Source of the DNA: Kalmusia sp. IMI 367209
Taxonomy: Eukaryota > Ascomycota > Dothideomycetes > Pleosporales > Didymosphaeriaceae
Length of the DNA stretch: 64,000 bases
Assembly: GCA_027946365.1 (NCBI GenBank)
Contig: JAPEUQ010000002.1
Span: forward strand, 868,001 to 932,000
Direction of reading: 5' to 3'
Of the stretch, positions 33,194 to 45,586 are shown one piece after another (the first letter of the stretch is position 1; each line of letters starts with the position of its first letter). The notes under the pieces are model-generated. The model was not told the origin of the DNA and made no database searches. It saw only the letters and a list, made by a program, of their open reading frames with translations. Both the position numbers and the translations under genes were made by a program.

Positions 33194-34251
33194 TGTAAAG
33201 ACAACCTGAAGATTGGATTACCGCGTTATGTTGTATCTTGTAAAGACTTTGGATGTAGATTGCATCCAGTTCGGTGTTGGGCGTCGGGGCGTTCGCTGAC
33301 CGGGCTTGCATCCCAATACTGCTCGGGCGTTGTATTATCAATTAGCCAATGCCAAGAATTCAGATACATGTCTACCGTGTGAAGAGACGAAGGAAAAGGG
33401 TCGTGATTTCGAGTCATCAATATAGAAAGGGCAAGGGCTTGCGTGGGATCACTTAATCCTACCATAAGGATTATCCTCCATGGTCCTCTCTGCTGAATCG
33501 TCTTTGCGCACAAACATGTTGTCACTAGAAGGAAAGCGGTTCAATTAGACATGTAACTTTCGTGGTTCAGATTTGACTGGCTTTTTAGGCTGTGCACTGG
33601 AGTAACGTCCTTTGTGGTGGCTACTGGCGCGAGGCATATCAAAATCAAATATTGACATAGTTTAGAGGACAGTGGAAGGCTAGAGTGAAAACCTTTCCTG
33701 TTTCTCTTATGCATCGCACACTGCGCCAGTCACTCATTTGATGATCTCTTAGATTCATAACCTTCAGCAAAGCTTCCAAAGCATCTCGGTATTCATCACA
33801 TAGCACAGTCTCCCAAAGCACCACCACCTAGTACCACGAAGCTCACCACTGCCCTCGTTGTGCCCATCTCTATCCTAGGTGTTACCACATCGTCTGCACA
33901 TGCCGCTCCCCCGTATTGCGGAGCATTTCAGCCGCGTGGACCTCGGGAACCGCAGCAGGTTGCATGTTAATTGGCGTCGCGAGACGCATCAGATGAAATG
34001 ATCGACGCTACGAAAATTGCTGTTGGTCCAGAATACGGATGCGGCGCTAAACTAGCTGCCTTCGCAGGAACAGCGACAGGGCTGATTATGGCGCAATCAC
34101 GTGTCGATCCGCCTTAGGTGCAGATCTCCAACGCGGTCAGTTCAATTCGGCGGGCCGACGTCCGGCTGCCTTCCTCCCCCACCACACCTGCGCGCGACTA
34201 AAGTACCCAACAATTGCAGCCCCCATGGCGCTGGCAAAATGACCACGAGAA
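33194..34251. other. Intergenic region
   Basis: 1.06 kb between VPS45 and a Zn2Cys6 regulator gene, both plus strand. No gene or RNA supported; short open frames are unconvincing. Confidence 0.5.
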
Positions 34252-36789
34252 ATGCCCGAACAAGCTTTGCCGCAGTCACGCGTGGTGCGGCGGCGAAATC
34301 CACGGCCCATCAATTCGTGCGTTGAATGCCGCACGCGCAAAAGTCGATGTTCCAAAACGCACCCTTGTCAGAACTGCACGGCGTTTGGCCGCGAATGCGT
34401 TTTTATCACGGTGCCGGAGAGCGCGGCGCGCAAGAAGCAGAGGGAGAGGGAGCAGGCGTCGAGGAGCAGTGCGGAGTGGACGCAGCCTATTCCGCTACGC
34501 ACCCAGAGCTCCACCACCCAGGTCGAAAAATATGACCAAGATAAGACTGCGACTACCACGACGCCCGGGACGCCACCCAGAGATTATGAGTGGGAGGCGT
34601 ATCAGCAGTCTGTGCAGGTAGACCAGTTTGATGGAGGCGACGCCTGGGAAAAGTTGCCTGCTGAGCCGGAAGAGACGCCTGATGATGTGTACGAGGATGA
34701 GGACGACGACGAAAATGAAGTCGCGACTGATCTTACGATTCGCATTGGGCGAATGATTATCTGTGAGAATATTACTGGTTTTTTCCGTCCCCAGTATGCG
34801 GAAGAGGTATTGTCTCTCGACTACCATGAGGCGTGAAACGCGAATTGCTGAGAATCGCACAGCTTGGGAAGCTTCTATCGGAGCACCCACCTTCGACATC
34901 CTCAGTTGCGGGCCAAAGAGCACCGCAGTCTTCGGCATTGCTCTCTGCGGAACATATGCCATCTCTATCACCATCTCTTAATCTCCTTCTGGGCGGATCA
35001 ATATCAGCCTCTTCGAACAATGACATTGAACCACCCCAGCTTCCAACTAGACTCGAGGCCGAAGCCCTTCTTCATCGATATATAGAGGCGGTAAGCCCTC
35101 TAGCTCACGTGCTGCACATCCCCTTCTGTAAACGGCTCTTCGAACGTTTCTGGATGAACATCGAGATCGGAAACCCGAATCCAAACTCATGTACAGCATT
35201 AATGTTAGCTATATGCATGGCTGCCGCTGCATCTGTATCACCCCTTCAGGCAAAGTCGCAATTTGGAATTACGAAAGAAGATCTTTTCTTGAGGCTGCAA
35301 AAAGCGACTGAAAGAGCTCTCCTCCGCGCCAATTGGGCCAAGACGTCCAATATCAGAACGCTTCAGGCGCTGACTATATACTTAGTAAGTATGATTTTCT
35401 TCTTGTAAAAACATTGTGCTGACATGGCCAGATACCACTCTGCAGGGCGCAAATCTCTCGTGCCACGTCGGTTGTAGTTGGTGCCCTCGTCCGTCTCGCT
35501 CAGTGCATTGGCATTCACCGCTTAAGTCACAGCTCAGCGAACAGTCTCACCCCTCTCCAGCGCCAAATTCGCTCTCTACTTTGGTACCAAATCTGTTTTC
35601 TGGACTTCAAAACCGCAGAAGCACAAGGCCCACATCCCTCTATACGGACCGACGACTTCGACATCCCGCTGCCTCTGAATGTTGACGACGATGTCTTCGA
35701 ATTCGGCACGCCAAAATGGCAGCACCAGCCCACGCATGTAAACGGATGGACAGACGCAACACTCTCCCTCATACGTTACGAGTGCAACGAGATCCACCGA
35801 CTCATCTTCAGAGGCAGAATAGAGATTGACCGCAAAGCTATAACACTGCACGACCTACGCGCAAGAGTTGAGGCCAAAAAACGCCACATCCAGCAAAAGT
35901 ACCTACAGTATCTAGATGCGTCGGTTCCCATAGAGCGCTACGCCGGCCTCGTAGCCACCCTCCTCATGTCGCGCTGCGACTCCATGCTGCTCTACCGCCA
36001 CCTACCACAAGCGTCCCCGCAGCCGCGCTCTGACAGCGAAAATCGCTTACGCGACGTGCTTCTCACGGCCGCTCTGACGACGCTCGAAATTGGCGCGACG
36101 CTCGACACCTTGCCGTCCCTATCGTCATGGGCATGGTACAGCACAACGTACCAACAATACCACGCTGTCCTCCTGCTGCTCACAGAACTATACAGGACAC
36201 CAGATCTACAGCGCAAAGAGAGAATGATGACAATCATCGACCACATCTTCGGCCACTGCTACGGCGTCGGCGTGCGCGAGCGCTGCGCAGACCTCCTCTG
36301 GACCGTCAAAGAGAACCTCGAAGCCTTCTACATCATGAAAGGCATCCCCAAGCGGTCCGCCGCACCGCCGCAGCAGCACCCCACGCTGCAGCCCCTCTCC
36401 CTGCAGCGCGCCGCCTCGGCCACGACCCCGGGCGACCTCGGCCTCGCCATGACGGGCCTGCAGACCCCCATGGACAGCCTCAACGTCGACTTCGAGTCGC
36501 TGCTCGGCAGTATGAGCGCCCAGGCCGGCGCCGGCGAGGACCTCGATGGCTTCCTAGCTGGCCTGCAGAGGTCCAACGACGCCATCTTCGTGCCGGTTGA
36601 TGGCGGCGCTGCTGCCCAGAACAGCGGCAGGGACTGGGGCGATGCCGAGACGAGTGGAATGCAGCAATGGGTACGTACATCCTCTTTCGAATAACTCCCA
36701 ACATGTAAAAAGGAGAGGCTTGAGAAACTGACTTCGAGGCGTAGGACAATTGGACGTTCCCAAACCAGACGCAGAAATTTGAAGGGTAA
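34252..36789 (+). CDS. Zn2Cys6 transcription factor with fungal-specific middle domain
   Basis: Exons 34252-34806, 34863-35384, 35432-36670 and 36745-36789 join to 786 aa. The zinc cluster is intact near residues 22-50: CVECRTRKSRCSKTHPCQNCTAFGREC, read as CxxC-x6-C-x5-CxxC-x6-C. A Lys/Arg/Glu-rich linker, then an acidic stretch (EDEDDDENE), precede the fungal_trans middle homology region (about 230-560), with LHRYIEAVSPLAHVLHIPFCKR and the RLAQCIGIHR motif. The final exon encodes 14 residues. Residues ~650-760 are low complexity (Pro/Gln/Gly/Asp). Regulatory targets are unknown; it is some 9 kb from the metabolite cluster and there is no reason to tie it to that. Confidence 0.9.
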
Positions 36790-37323
36790 GCGCTGCTCGG
36801 GGGAAAGAGTGTTGGGGGTGGGGACTGTGTGTATTCTGGGACATGGGTACGTTATTGGTAGGATATGGGTAGGAATACGGTTTCGGTGTATTATACCACG
36901 GCGCGCGGGATGGGACGGAATGGGAACGGATACAGGCGAAATGTTGCTCAGGACCATCTCAAAAAATATAAAGCGTGAAAATTCAACATCTCTGCATGCA
37001 AACAGTTCAAAGTCGAAAGCAGCCCTCCCAGTTCCCCCCCAGCAGATCATGAAACGCCGTGCGATGAAAAGGCAATCCCGAGGTAGAAGTGAGTTTCTGT
37101 GCCTAAACGCCATGCTTGCCATGCTACCCGGACCGCGCTGCAGTCGGTATCTCAGCGAGCTGTTCCAAATGAAACGACAAAACGACCAGGCCCCCAGGTC
37201 CCCACAATAGCAGATCAACACCGAGTATGCGGAGAACAGTTAAATCAAAGCGTGCAAACTCTCGTGGGCTCTAAAGCGCACGACGTTAGCAACATGTGTA
37301 AAAAGGAAGATAGGCATATCAAG
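36790..37323. other. Convergent intergenic region
   Basis: 3' flanks of the Zn2Cys6 gene (+) and the N-BAR gene (-). No gene seen. Confidence 0.55.
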
Positions 37324-38818
37324 CTAATAATGCGAGACCTCGGAGGAGCTCAACGCACTTCGCTTCATCGGTGGTGGAGGTGGCGGGGGTTTCTTGGCCC
37401 TCGAAGGCGGCGGTGGCGGCGGAGCTTTCTTTCCCGTGGAGGGCAAATCGTGGTTAGACCAAGATGCTGCGCGAGACATGACACTGCCCTGGCTGCTGGT
37501 CGCTGGGCTGGGTGGCGACCTATCTCGCCTATGATGGCCATTGGTGCTCGCGTAATCGTCCTCATACTCGTCGGCAAATGTATTCGTTTGTCGAACGGGG
37601 CGCAGGTTGCTGCGACCAGCAAGCATAGCGGTCGGCTCGGTTGGGATGCGGGACAGTCGGTTTCGTGCGGGCGATTCATCGCGCATGGAGCGAGAGGGAC
37701 TATCGAAAGTGGATTGGCGGCCATACGAGGGGCGGGTGACCGGGGACGGATTGCTGTGAGCGGGGGAGAGATTACGAGAGTTGAGCTTGGGAATGGTGAT
37801 GCGCGGAGGTTCCGGAAGGGGCTCTTCCTCGGGCGGATTGAAGCGCTCCGCGTATCCATGCGCGGTCATCGATCGGGAGCGAGAGCGGCTCGCGGCGGTA
37901 TCTCTGTCATGATTGTTAGCGGGGACCTGCGTCGTGTGATAGTGGACTTGTGCTTACTGGACCGGCCACTCCCGCTTGACGTTCAATAGGATCTCACGGC
38001 AACGATCGTAGTACGTCAGCTCTGCCTCCAAGAAGGAGGTTAGATCTTGCACCATCTCGACTTCCGACTCCTTGATGTCCTGCATCCGCCTGAAGACGTC
38101 CTCGCTCGACTCCTCGTATTTGGCTTTTTGTGCGCGTAGCTCCTCCTCAATCCTGAAGTCCTCCTTCTTCACCTTTTGCATCTTCGCGAGCGAGGTGTCA
38201 TAAGCCAGCCGGCGCTGTTCGAGCTTCTTGCGAGCATTCTGCGGAGGGGTGAGCAGATGTGGCCAAGGATGCAATGGCATCGACGCTACAGGAGGCGTAC
38301 CTGGTACTCTTTCATCTGAGCAAGCGAGCGATCCAAACCCTCCAACCAGGTGGAAGTGGCGCCCTGGACATACGTCTCCTGCACGCGCGCCAGGCGCTCG
38401 TTCGCTCGACCCAGGGCTACTAGCAATTAGCGTGGTCCGTGGCAATGGCAGGAAAAGGGTACTGAACGCACAGGAAAGGCAGTTGCCAAACTCGGAGTCG
38501 GGCTCAAAGTCCTCGCTGTGTGTCACCATGGAGGAGCCCAAGTGGCCACCCGGGAGCATCTTCTCGCGGTCGGCGCCCTGAGCGCGTTCAGAGAGCGACT
38601 TGACGTAGACGGTCATGGACTTTTGCATCTTGTCCATACCTGCAGCGCGTCAGTCAATTGGTTCGCAGTAGGCGCAGAAGCATTGGCGTACCCTCGTGGC
38701 GGAGGTTCATCTCGGTCTCGAGAGCTTTGAAGTCGTCGGAGACGCCCGTCTTGACCTCGCCGCCCATCTTCTCCCCCGCCCACTGCTTGAAGCGGTCGAG
38801 CTTCTTGTTGACGAGCAT
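37324..38818 (-). CDS. N-BAR domain protein with proline-rich tail
   Basis: Membrane-curvature protein acting in endocytosis or trafficking, of the endophilin/amphiphysin-like BAR group. Exons 38818-38692, 38639-38472, 38416-38301, 38238-37958 and 37903-37324 join to 423 aa. The BAR domain covers about residues 1-235: MLVNKKLDRFKQWAGEKMG (amphipathic start), MDKMQKSMTVYVKSL, the FGNCLSSLGRANERL junction, WLEGLDRSLAQMKEYQ and the helix ending ILLNVKREWP. The tail is Ser/Arg/Pro-rich with two polyproline blocks (PPPPPPS and PPPPPPP) that could bind SH3 or profilin partners. No SH3 domain of its own is present, unlike Rvs167. Exon phases are all consistent. Confidence 0.92.
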
Positions 38819-40299
38819 GTTTGCGTTGTGCTACGTTTGTGTGATGTGGTGTGTTGTGTGGTGCGAGGAAGCCAGATTGCGAGGGGCAAGTTGTGATAAG
38901 GACGTCAGGAGCCCCAGGATCGGAGCGGCGTGCGGCGAGATTTAGCGAAACGGACTCGTGGGCGGGTAGGTAAGCAACGGAAGCAACGGACGGAGAAAGC
39001 ACTGGGAGGAGCGGCGCAGCAGATTCTCCGGCAGAAAACGAATGTGCAGCGAGAAGTGAAGGGTGCAGCAAGCAAGAGAGCAGCGCTGTGGAGGGTGTGG
39101 GGTGGATAAGTTTCGTGCAAAGGGAAGGACGCGCGGGCAGCCACTAGCCAGCTTGGGGGGGGCGTCTGGAGCGGGCTGCAGCGCGGGCTACGGCGGCCCA
39201 CCGTGGGCTACTTGCTGCTTGTATGGTACCGTGGGCTACAAGTGGGCTGCCGTGGGCTACCGTGGCCTGCAACGCTCGATCGACGCACGATCAAGCCCCA
39301 AGAAGCCCTGAAGCCCTGCGCTACCCTGTCGCTGCCGTCTGACGACACACGCTGAGCAACCGCTTGCCGCCGCGCACTGGCTTCCCGCGCGCGCGCTATT
39401 GCGACCGCTATTCTCCAATCCTCTCCTCCGATGCCACCCCAAAAGGCGCCCGCCGTGTGCCTGTTTCACTTCCCACCGCTCCTCGATCCCCTATACCTAT
39501 GTTTGGATGGCCTGCCCAACGAACCCGTACCTGACCCATCCATTCAGCACCCGAACGCTCCACAGGCCCCATCGCGCCGAGGGGTTTGCTCCTCTGCAGC
39601 GTTTCAGCATGCCCATCCTGCACGTTACCAAGACGTAGAAACGCTTGTTTGACTCCCGCCGATCCAGAATAGCAGCCGTCCAGTCCATACAGCTCCAAAA
39701 CACGCATCGCTGTAGCTCAGGTACAAGCGCGTGTGAAGCTGCTCGCCTTGGCATGATTTAGCTTCCATATCGAGCAAACTCAACCGGACGGTGACAGTTT
39801 GGAGCTTAATCGATACGGGCTGGCTATGCCTTTACATCTGCTGCAAATACCGGTCTTCTTTAATGACTCGCCATTTTTGCCTAAGAGCAGCAGGCCAACC
39901 AGGGCCCGCGACCCCCTCTCTACCGTTCTTGCTGGCTGTCGCTCCATTGTCCATCGGCATACCCCTTATACCTCGTGCGAGCTATGAGACCGTCCTCCGG
40001 ATGACTTGGAGTCATCCTGTGCCCGGAGCTGACACGGACTTTTCCGCAACAGCACCAATGAGGCGCAGTCTCGTTCACTTCGCTTGCCGCTCAGCATTCA
40101 ACACGTGCATCATCGGGGCGTAGGGGCGTAGTCATCCAGGCCAGCTCACACAAAACCTAGTAGACTTTATTAGTAAGCAATCACGTGATCGATCCTCTCC
40201 ACTGCAGTAGGATACTTTATATACTATTAGTCAGCTCCCGTTGACTTCAGAGCCCCTCTCGCTACCTACCCTAGGTACACTAGTTTGTACAAGCGCAGT
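38819..40299. other. Divergent intergenic region with G/C repeat block
   Basis: 1.5 kb between the N-BAR gene (-) and the ankyrin gene (+). It holds the degenerate GTGGGCTA repeat block at 39171-39270 and a TATATACT box at 40217-40224, about 80 bp upstream of the ankyrin start. No gene supported. Confidence 0.6.
39171..39270. repeat. Degenerate CCGTGGGCTAC repeat block
   Basis: Seven approximate copies of a core near GTGGGCTAC occur in 100 bp: about 39171, 39183, 39201, 39230, 39242, 39251 and 39261. Spacing is irregular (9-29 bp). The block sits about 350-450 bp upstream of the N-BAR start codon. Confidence 0.7.
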
Positions 40300-41424
40300 A
40301 TGGATTCCCAAATCGACATTAACATTATGCCTTCATCCCCTTCATCACCTGGTTGGGATGTTCCCCGACAATCCGTCACCAAGAACAAACACTGCGGTCA
40401 CGTTTTTGGTCTTGTTCGTACTACACCTACCACTGAACTGGGTCAGACTATCAAAGAAGCCGCCATACACTTCGCCGAGCTGTTGCGCAGAAAGCCATCC
40501 GTGGAAGATGTACAAGCTTTTCTAGGAAACTGGACATCTGCTTCCCGTGGTGGTAAGATCCAGCGCATGGTGGCTGAATGGTTTGAACTCTATCGACCAG
40601 TCCATATTGTGGTCGAGAACGATTGCATGGATCTAGTCGAAGTGTTGGTCGACCATGGGTTCAAACTTGGCGGCGCCAGCGTGGCACTGCTAGTGGAGAG
40701 AATGAAACAGAGCAGCGATGTCACAATGCTAGAATTCATGTTGACATGCGGGTGGAACATCAACCGCCCCATCAGCATCTTAGGTCCGATCCTAGCGTAA
40801 GCCCAACCTCCACCTTACTCTCTGCCCCAATCAAACCCATCATATTTCATTCATGCTCACATCCTGTGCTCAAGACACGTCATATCCGATGACATGCTAG
40901 TCTCATACGCCCTCTCCCTCGGCGCATCCCCCAACGCTGCATCCGAAGAAGGCTACACGCCCCTCCACGCAGCCGCCGCACACGCCTCCCTCTCCACACT
41001 CCAGCTCCTCCTCACAGCCGGAGGCGACATATCACCATCCTCCCCATCCGCCGGCGTCATCGCGCACGCCGCTCTCTCACACTCTTCTTCCGACAACCGC
41101 ATACCCATTATCAAATGCCTCCTCGACCACGGCGCGGACATCAACGCACTCTACAAAGCTGATTCGGAGAACCACAAGAATTTCATAGTGGGGAGGATGA
41201 CGGCTTTGCACGTTGCGGTGAGGGACGGGAAGAGGGAGTTGGTCGAGTGGTTGCTTGAGCGGGGCGCGGATGCGGGGCGTAAGACGAATGGGGCTGCGAC
41301 GGGGTTTCGGTGGGTGAGTGTTGGGGAGTTGGCGGAGAGGAGGGATCATGCCGAGTTGAGAGAGCTTTTGGAGAGGAGAGTGCGGGTGGTCGAAGATTCA
41401 ATTCAAGAGGAAGCGAACTTGTGA
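40300..41424 (+). CDS. Ankyrin-repeat protein
   Basis: Exons 40300-40796 and 40875-41424 join to 348 aa; the join reads ILAHVISDDMLVSYALSLGASPN. ATG 40300 starts MDSQIDINIM. Four to five ankyrin repeats are readable: VENDCMDLVEVLVDHGFK, the HVISDDMLVSYALSLGASPN repeat, EGYTPLHAAAAHASLSTLQLLL-type, IPIIKCLLDHGADINAL, and TALHVAVRDGKRELVEWLLERGAD. No other domain is visible. Likely a soluble protein-binding module; partner and role unknown. It is the last ordinary gene before the AT-rich island. Confidence 0.85.
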
Positions 41425-44400
41425 GGGGGGGGATTTTCTTAAGCAGGGAGACATGTAAAATGTTCTTGTAATCCTGGCATGAAAGACTCGATGACTGGTT
41501 GTCGGGTGCGTCGCAGGGTTCTCTCGAGCGAGCTTGGATGTCCGTGAGGGATACCTTCAGATTCCAAGCGCTGTTCGCAAATAAACGTGAGAAATCTGTG
41601 GTAAAATGTACCGGATTCTCTGTCGTGGCATCATTGGCCTTGCGTACAACGTAGACCACGACAGAACCAATCGCCTCACGACCCATAACCCATGTACTTA
41701 ACAGTCTTTGTAAAACAAGCACCAAGTTTCGTGGCACACTTGGAGTGTTTTCATCCCATCTAAGTCGATGTTTGGCGCACAGAGGTATCCAAGTCGAGCA
41801 TCACCAAAAAAGGGTGACATAGACGAGAATACACCCCCCTTTACAATACTGATACACTTTACGAGTGACACTTTGCCCTAGCTACGACCAATCTCCCTCC
41901 ATCATCGTGCGGCCCAAACCCCATAAGTAATGGTCCTGCCTCACCCTGCATAGCAGCATCAGTATTGCCAGTACAGGGCGGACGAAGTACTTCTGGACCT
42001 TAGTAGAAACCCGCTAGAACGATAGTCACTTACGGCACCAGGGTCTTCTTCCTCGCGTCTATTACGATCACCAACAAAAGCACCAACCTCCCAATAAGCT
42101 CAAACACCAGTGAAGTCAGCCACTCCCATTCAGTAGCGATGAGTCTAACAGGCGTAAAAACTGCGCTAGTGGTGTTCGGCGATGAGATGCCGCGCGAAGC
42201 CTGAGCGAGAGACTGTTGGCCGAGTTATCGATGAGATGCAGGACGGTTTTTCTCATTTCGTCCTTCGCTTTGGTTACTTCTTGCATGCGTGGTGGAGTCG
42301 GGTGAGACCCGTCTTTGGATCTTACGTCGCTGGTCAGAGTCGACGAGTCTTTCGATAAGTTGCCGAGGAGACTAGTTCGGAGAGGACTTCGTGTGCCATG
42401 CTGTCGCGGTGTATGTGGCCGCAGGCTTCACGCTGCCGAAGAGGACTCGGGTGAAGAATAAAAAAAATAGTGGTAAGTAGGCTAATCGAAAAAATAGCAT
42501 CTAATCTGTTTATCTATCCTTCTGACCTTCTGTAGTGTTTATGTCTCTTCTTACTTTTCTTTTTGCCTTACTACTCTTCTGCTTGTTGCTCGGACTACTG
42601 GCTAGCCTCCTTGTCTCCATATTCCACACCCACCCGATTCCGTCTTGAGCCATCTAATACTTTATAGTTCCACGTTGAAGCATTTGCGGAGTACTAGTGT
42701 CGAGCGAGGCAACTGGACAGCCACGCTTAGAACATTTTCGTCCGTCTGACGCTCGGATGTCTGACAATTCATGCATCTCGTTGTTGGACTGCGTGTCGTT
42801 GATATAAGATATGCCTGCAAAGTGTGGGTGCACGGCTCGAACGAGCATCCATAGGCTACCGGCCTGGCAAAATCGTCTACGATAATTTTGTGTCGTTCAG
42901 TTGGTCGTGAGTCTAGGTCAGGCAGGTCAGGTATGATACCTGGTGCTACATATTTTGTACTATACCGCCTGAATGTTTTAGAAATATTTGAAAGAAGTGG
43001 AGATTAATTTTGTAGGTATAGGCCTCTCTGACAGAGCCCATATTTACATAATGCTCCAGGTGTTCCGACACGCCTGGTGAGAGTGGATTATCCTGAGAGT
43101 GACTCAGGTTGTGGCAGAGTAGGCTGGACAGTGCTGAGATAATCCACCACGCCTAATGAAGTGAATTTTCCGAAAGATGACTTCGGCGTTAGTGAAATAG
43201 ACAATATGTCTTAAGGATGTTTATCTTCTTTTTATTGGCGATTATTACGTTTATATTATTATCAGTCTACTAAATTTGCTGCAGGCAGTCTGAAAGAGTA
43301 CCACAACGTGTCAATTCGGTTAAGAAATTAATGGAAACCCAAGTAAAAAGCCTATTTTGATACCCAAAGAACACAAAAGAACCATTAATAGATAGAAGGT
43401 TGGATGTAGCGCGCTAAAGTTCGTAGATGAGTTTAAACGTACTATGCGTGGTATACGCAAAGTTATTAAGAAGTAGAAAATGCATAACACAACGCAAGAT
43501 TCACCTCAGTCTTAACCACCCATTAGTTAATCATATAGTCTTTTTCACTAGGGAATACCCTAAAATTATATACTAATAATTCTATGAAGCGATGTACTAG
43601 CTATACGTTGGGGACACCCTTCGCGGTGTACTATGTCTCGCGTACTAGTAGAAGTCAACTTATTTAAGTATAGGTGTAAAAGACATCAGAATTTTTCGAG
43701 TAAAGAAGTTGTTACCGAGTGCAAGGATAAATCAACGGTATCAAGGTATGCGGTGATATTGGTTGAAGGTCAGTACGGAGGAACGCATGGAGTATACCAT
43801 CGAGTGCGAAATAGTCCATTGTTGAACAAGTGGTTCTCAAATCGTGGAAGAGCATTTGAAAGCTTGACTCTAAGGTGAGCACGATAAGGCTCGAATCATG
43901 GCATTGACTCTAGCACGATGGATCGATTGCACACCCTCATATGTTACGCGAGCACTAAAATACCGGAAAACGAAGAAAGACGCAATGGGAAACACAAACG
44001 CATGAGGCGAATAGATTTTCTTTCTCGTTGGACTAGCAGTAAGATGCTACCTTGCGGTCCGCAAATAATCTTAAGTGTTCAAAAATCGCCCATTGGCCAC
44101 GTTCACAACACACGAAGCCATTTGATTTTTCCAACCGCTGCATTGAATATATTACTTAGTAGTGCCTTAGTAAAGGTACTCAGCGAGAAAATTTATTGTT
44201 TAATTTACTTTTTGTGACGTGTGCTCGGGTAACATGTTTGCGGCAAAACCTACTACTACAATAAGTAAAAGGTACCCGGTAAGCTTATAATAGCATTCCG
44301 AGTGACGGGATAGCGGGAACTATTGTTGATTAACTGTCAAAGCGCCTCTCTTAGGACATGGACTTGAGTCATACATTCCACTAGGTACTCCTCGTAGCGC

Positions 44401-45586
44401 ACTTTTAGTATACTTTAGCTACCTAGCAAGCGTTATGCAGGCGTAGAATAAGCTCAAGATCCTAGAACGTAGAATTAGCTTAAAAACTTTATCTTGACTC
44501 CAGAGGTCGCGGCTTATGTACTTGACAGATTACGGCAATCGTACTACTTCAATATATATTTCGGACCGGAGGACATTAAGCCAAACGAAGCGAAGAAGGT
44601 CAAGGAGATGACAGTGGCGATGTAGAAGAACACTACGACTCAATGAGATACAAGTAGATGCAGGTATGCGACGAACGTATTGGCGTGCTGCGTGGGCTTA
44701 GCGGCGGAGGCAAGATGCAACTGGCGGACGGGCTTACACTTCGAGACCGCCGCTGATTCAGTGCTGCGTTCGGGCAATATAGTTAAGGTTGGAACAGTCA
44801 TCAGTGCAGCAACGAGGGTTACACAGGTTGGGGTCCCCTGTATCTGGATTACAGACGGGCGGAATTTTCGTTGCAGAGGGTAGGGATGATGAAGATGTCG
44901 TAATGAGAGATGTCAAGGATTGGCTTGCCCTGCTGAATAACAACAATTGAATACTAATCTTTGACAAAGTCGACTGATAGTATCCACAAGGTCGCGACCT
45001 CGACGCAGGAACATTTTTCTATGTGGATTTTTCTTCTCGCGTGTTCCTTGTGGCTATGTATCAGGCTAGAGCAGATAGGCAAGATGAACAGCATACAAGC
45101 GGAAGGTATGTTCGACGACTATTATACAGGAATACAGGAAAGAGCACATCCAGCTGCGAATAACAGATTTCTTGTTCATGGGACCTGAAGCTGACAACAG
45201 AGTTGCAGACATAAATGGAAGCGGATATCTACTCAAGTCGTTTCCATGACCCTTTGTAGACAGTATTTGATGTGCGGCTTATCTCGTGTACGATAACGTG
45301 CGAAGCCTCCATAGTGGCTCTCGGCTTGCTGTCGAAGTGGATGGGAATTATGGTGAGAGACTCAGCTCACCTAGCGAGACTGTGCACTGATGAAGTAGCT
45401 CGAGTAACATAGTGTGGACGTTCAACCAAGTTTTATTCAAGAATATCCTATGCGACTATTCTAAGGCAGTAATTGAACCAGTCATCACACAGCACAGCAG
45501 CTATCAGCATGTGTTTGATGTTGGACATTCCTTATGCGACCACCACTTCATATATTCTGGCGACTTTGTATCCGAAAGCTACCGCA
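41425..45586. other. AT-rich, gene-poor island with decayed sequence
   Basis: 4.2 kb with no intact gene. From about 43,200 to 44,680 the sequence is AT-rich with stop codons in every frame, as expected for DNA scarred by repeat-induced point mutation. A 46-codon coding relic lies at 44487-44627. Around 42,150-42,440 the minus strand has an open stretch of coding-like sequence of uncertain status. No recognisable transposon terminus was seen. Confidence 0.6.
44487..44627 (+). pseudogene. Coding relic, unknown family
   Basis: One frame reads a protein-like segment, with LTPEVAAYVLDRLRQSYYF followed by FGPEDIKPNEAKKV, ending at a stop (tag) after MTVAM. It has no start codon, and stops occur just upstream and downstream in the same frame. 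This looks like a fragment of a mutated gene or mobile element, not a working gene. Family not recognised. Confidence 0.4.

Noticed and set aside
39171..39270. Repeat block as a CRISPR-like array
   Set aside because: Units are short, irregular and without spacers; the genome is eukaryotic.
44758..44967. Minus-strand frame with Cys-rich end (NPRCCTDDC)
   Set aside because: Begins with TTG, lacks a signal peptide and lies in decayed DNA; may be a relic but cannot be supported.
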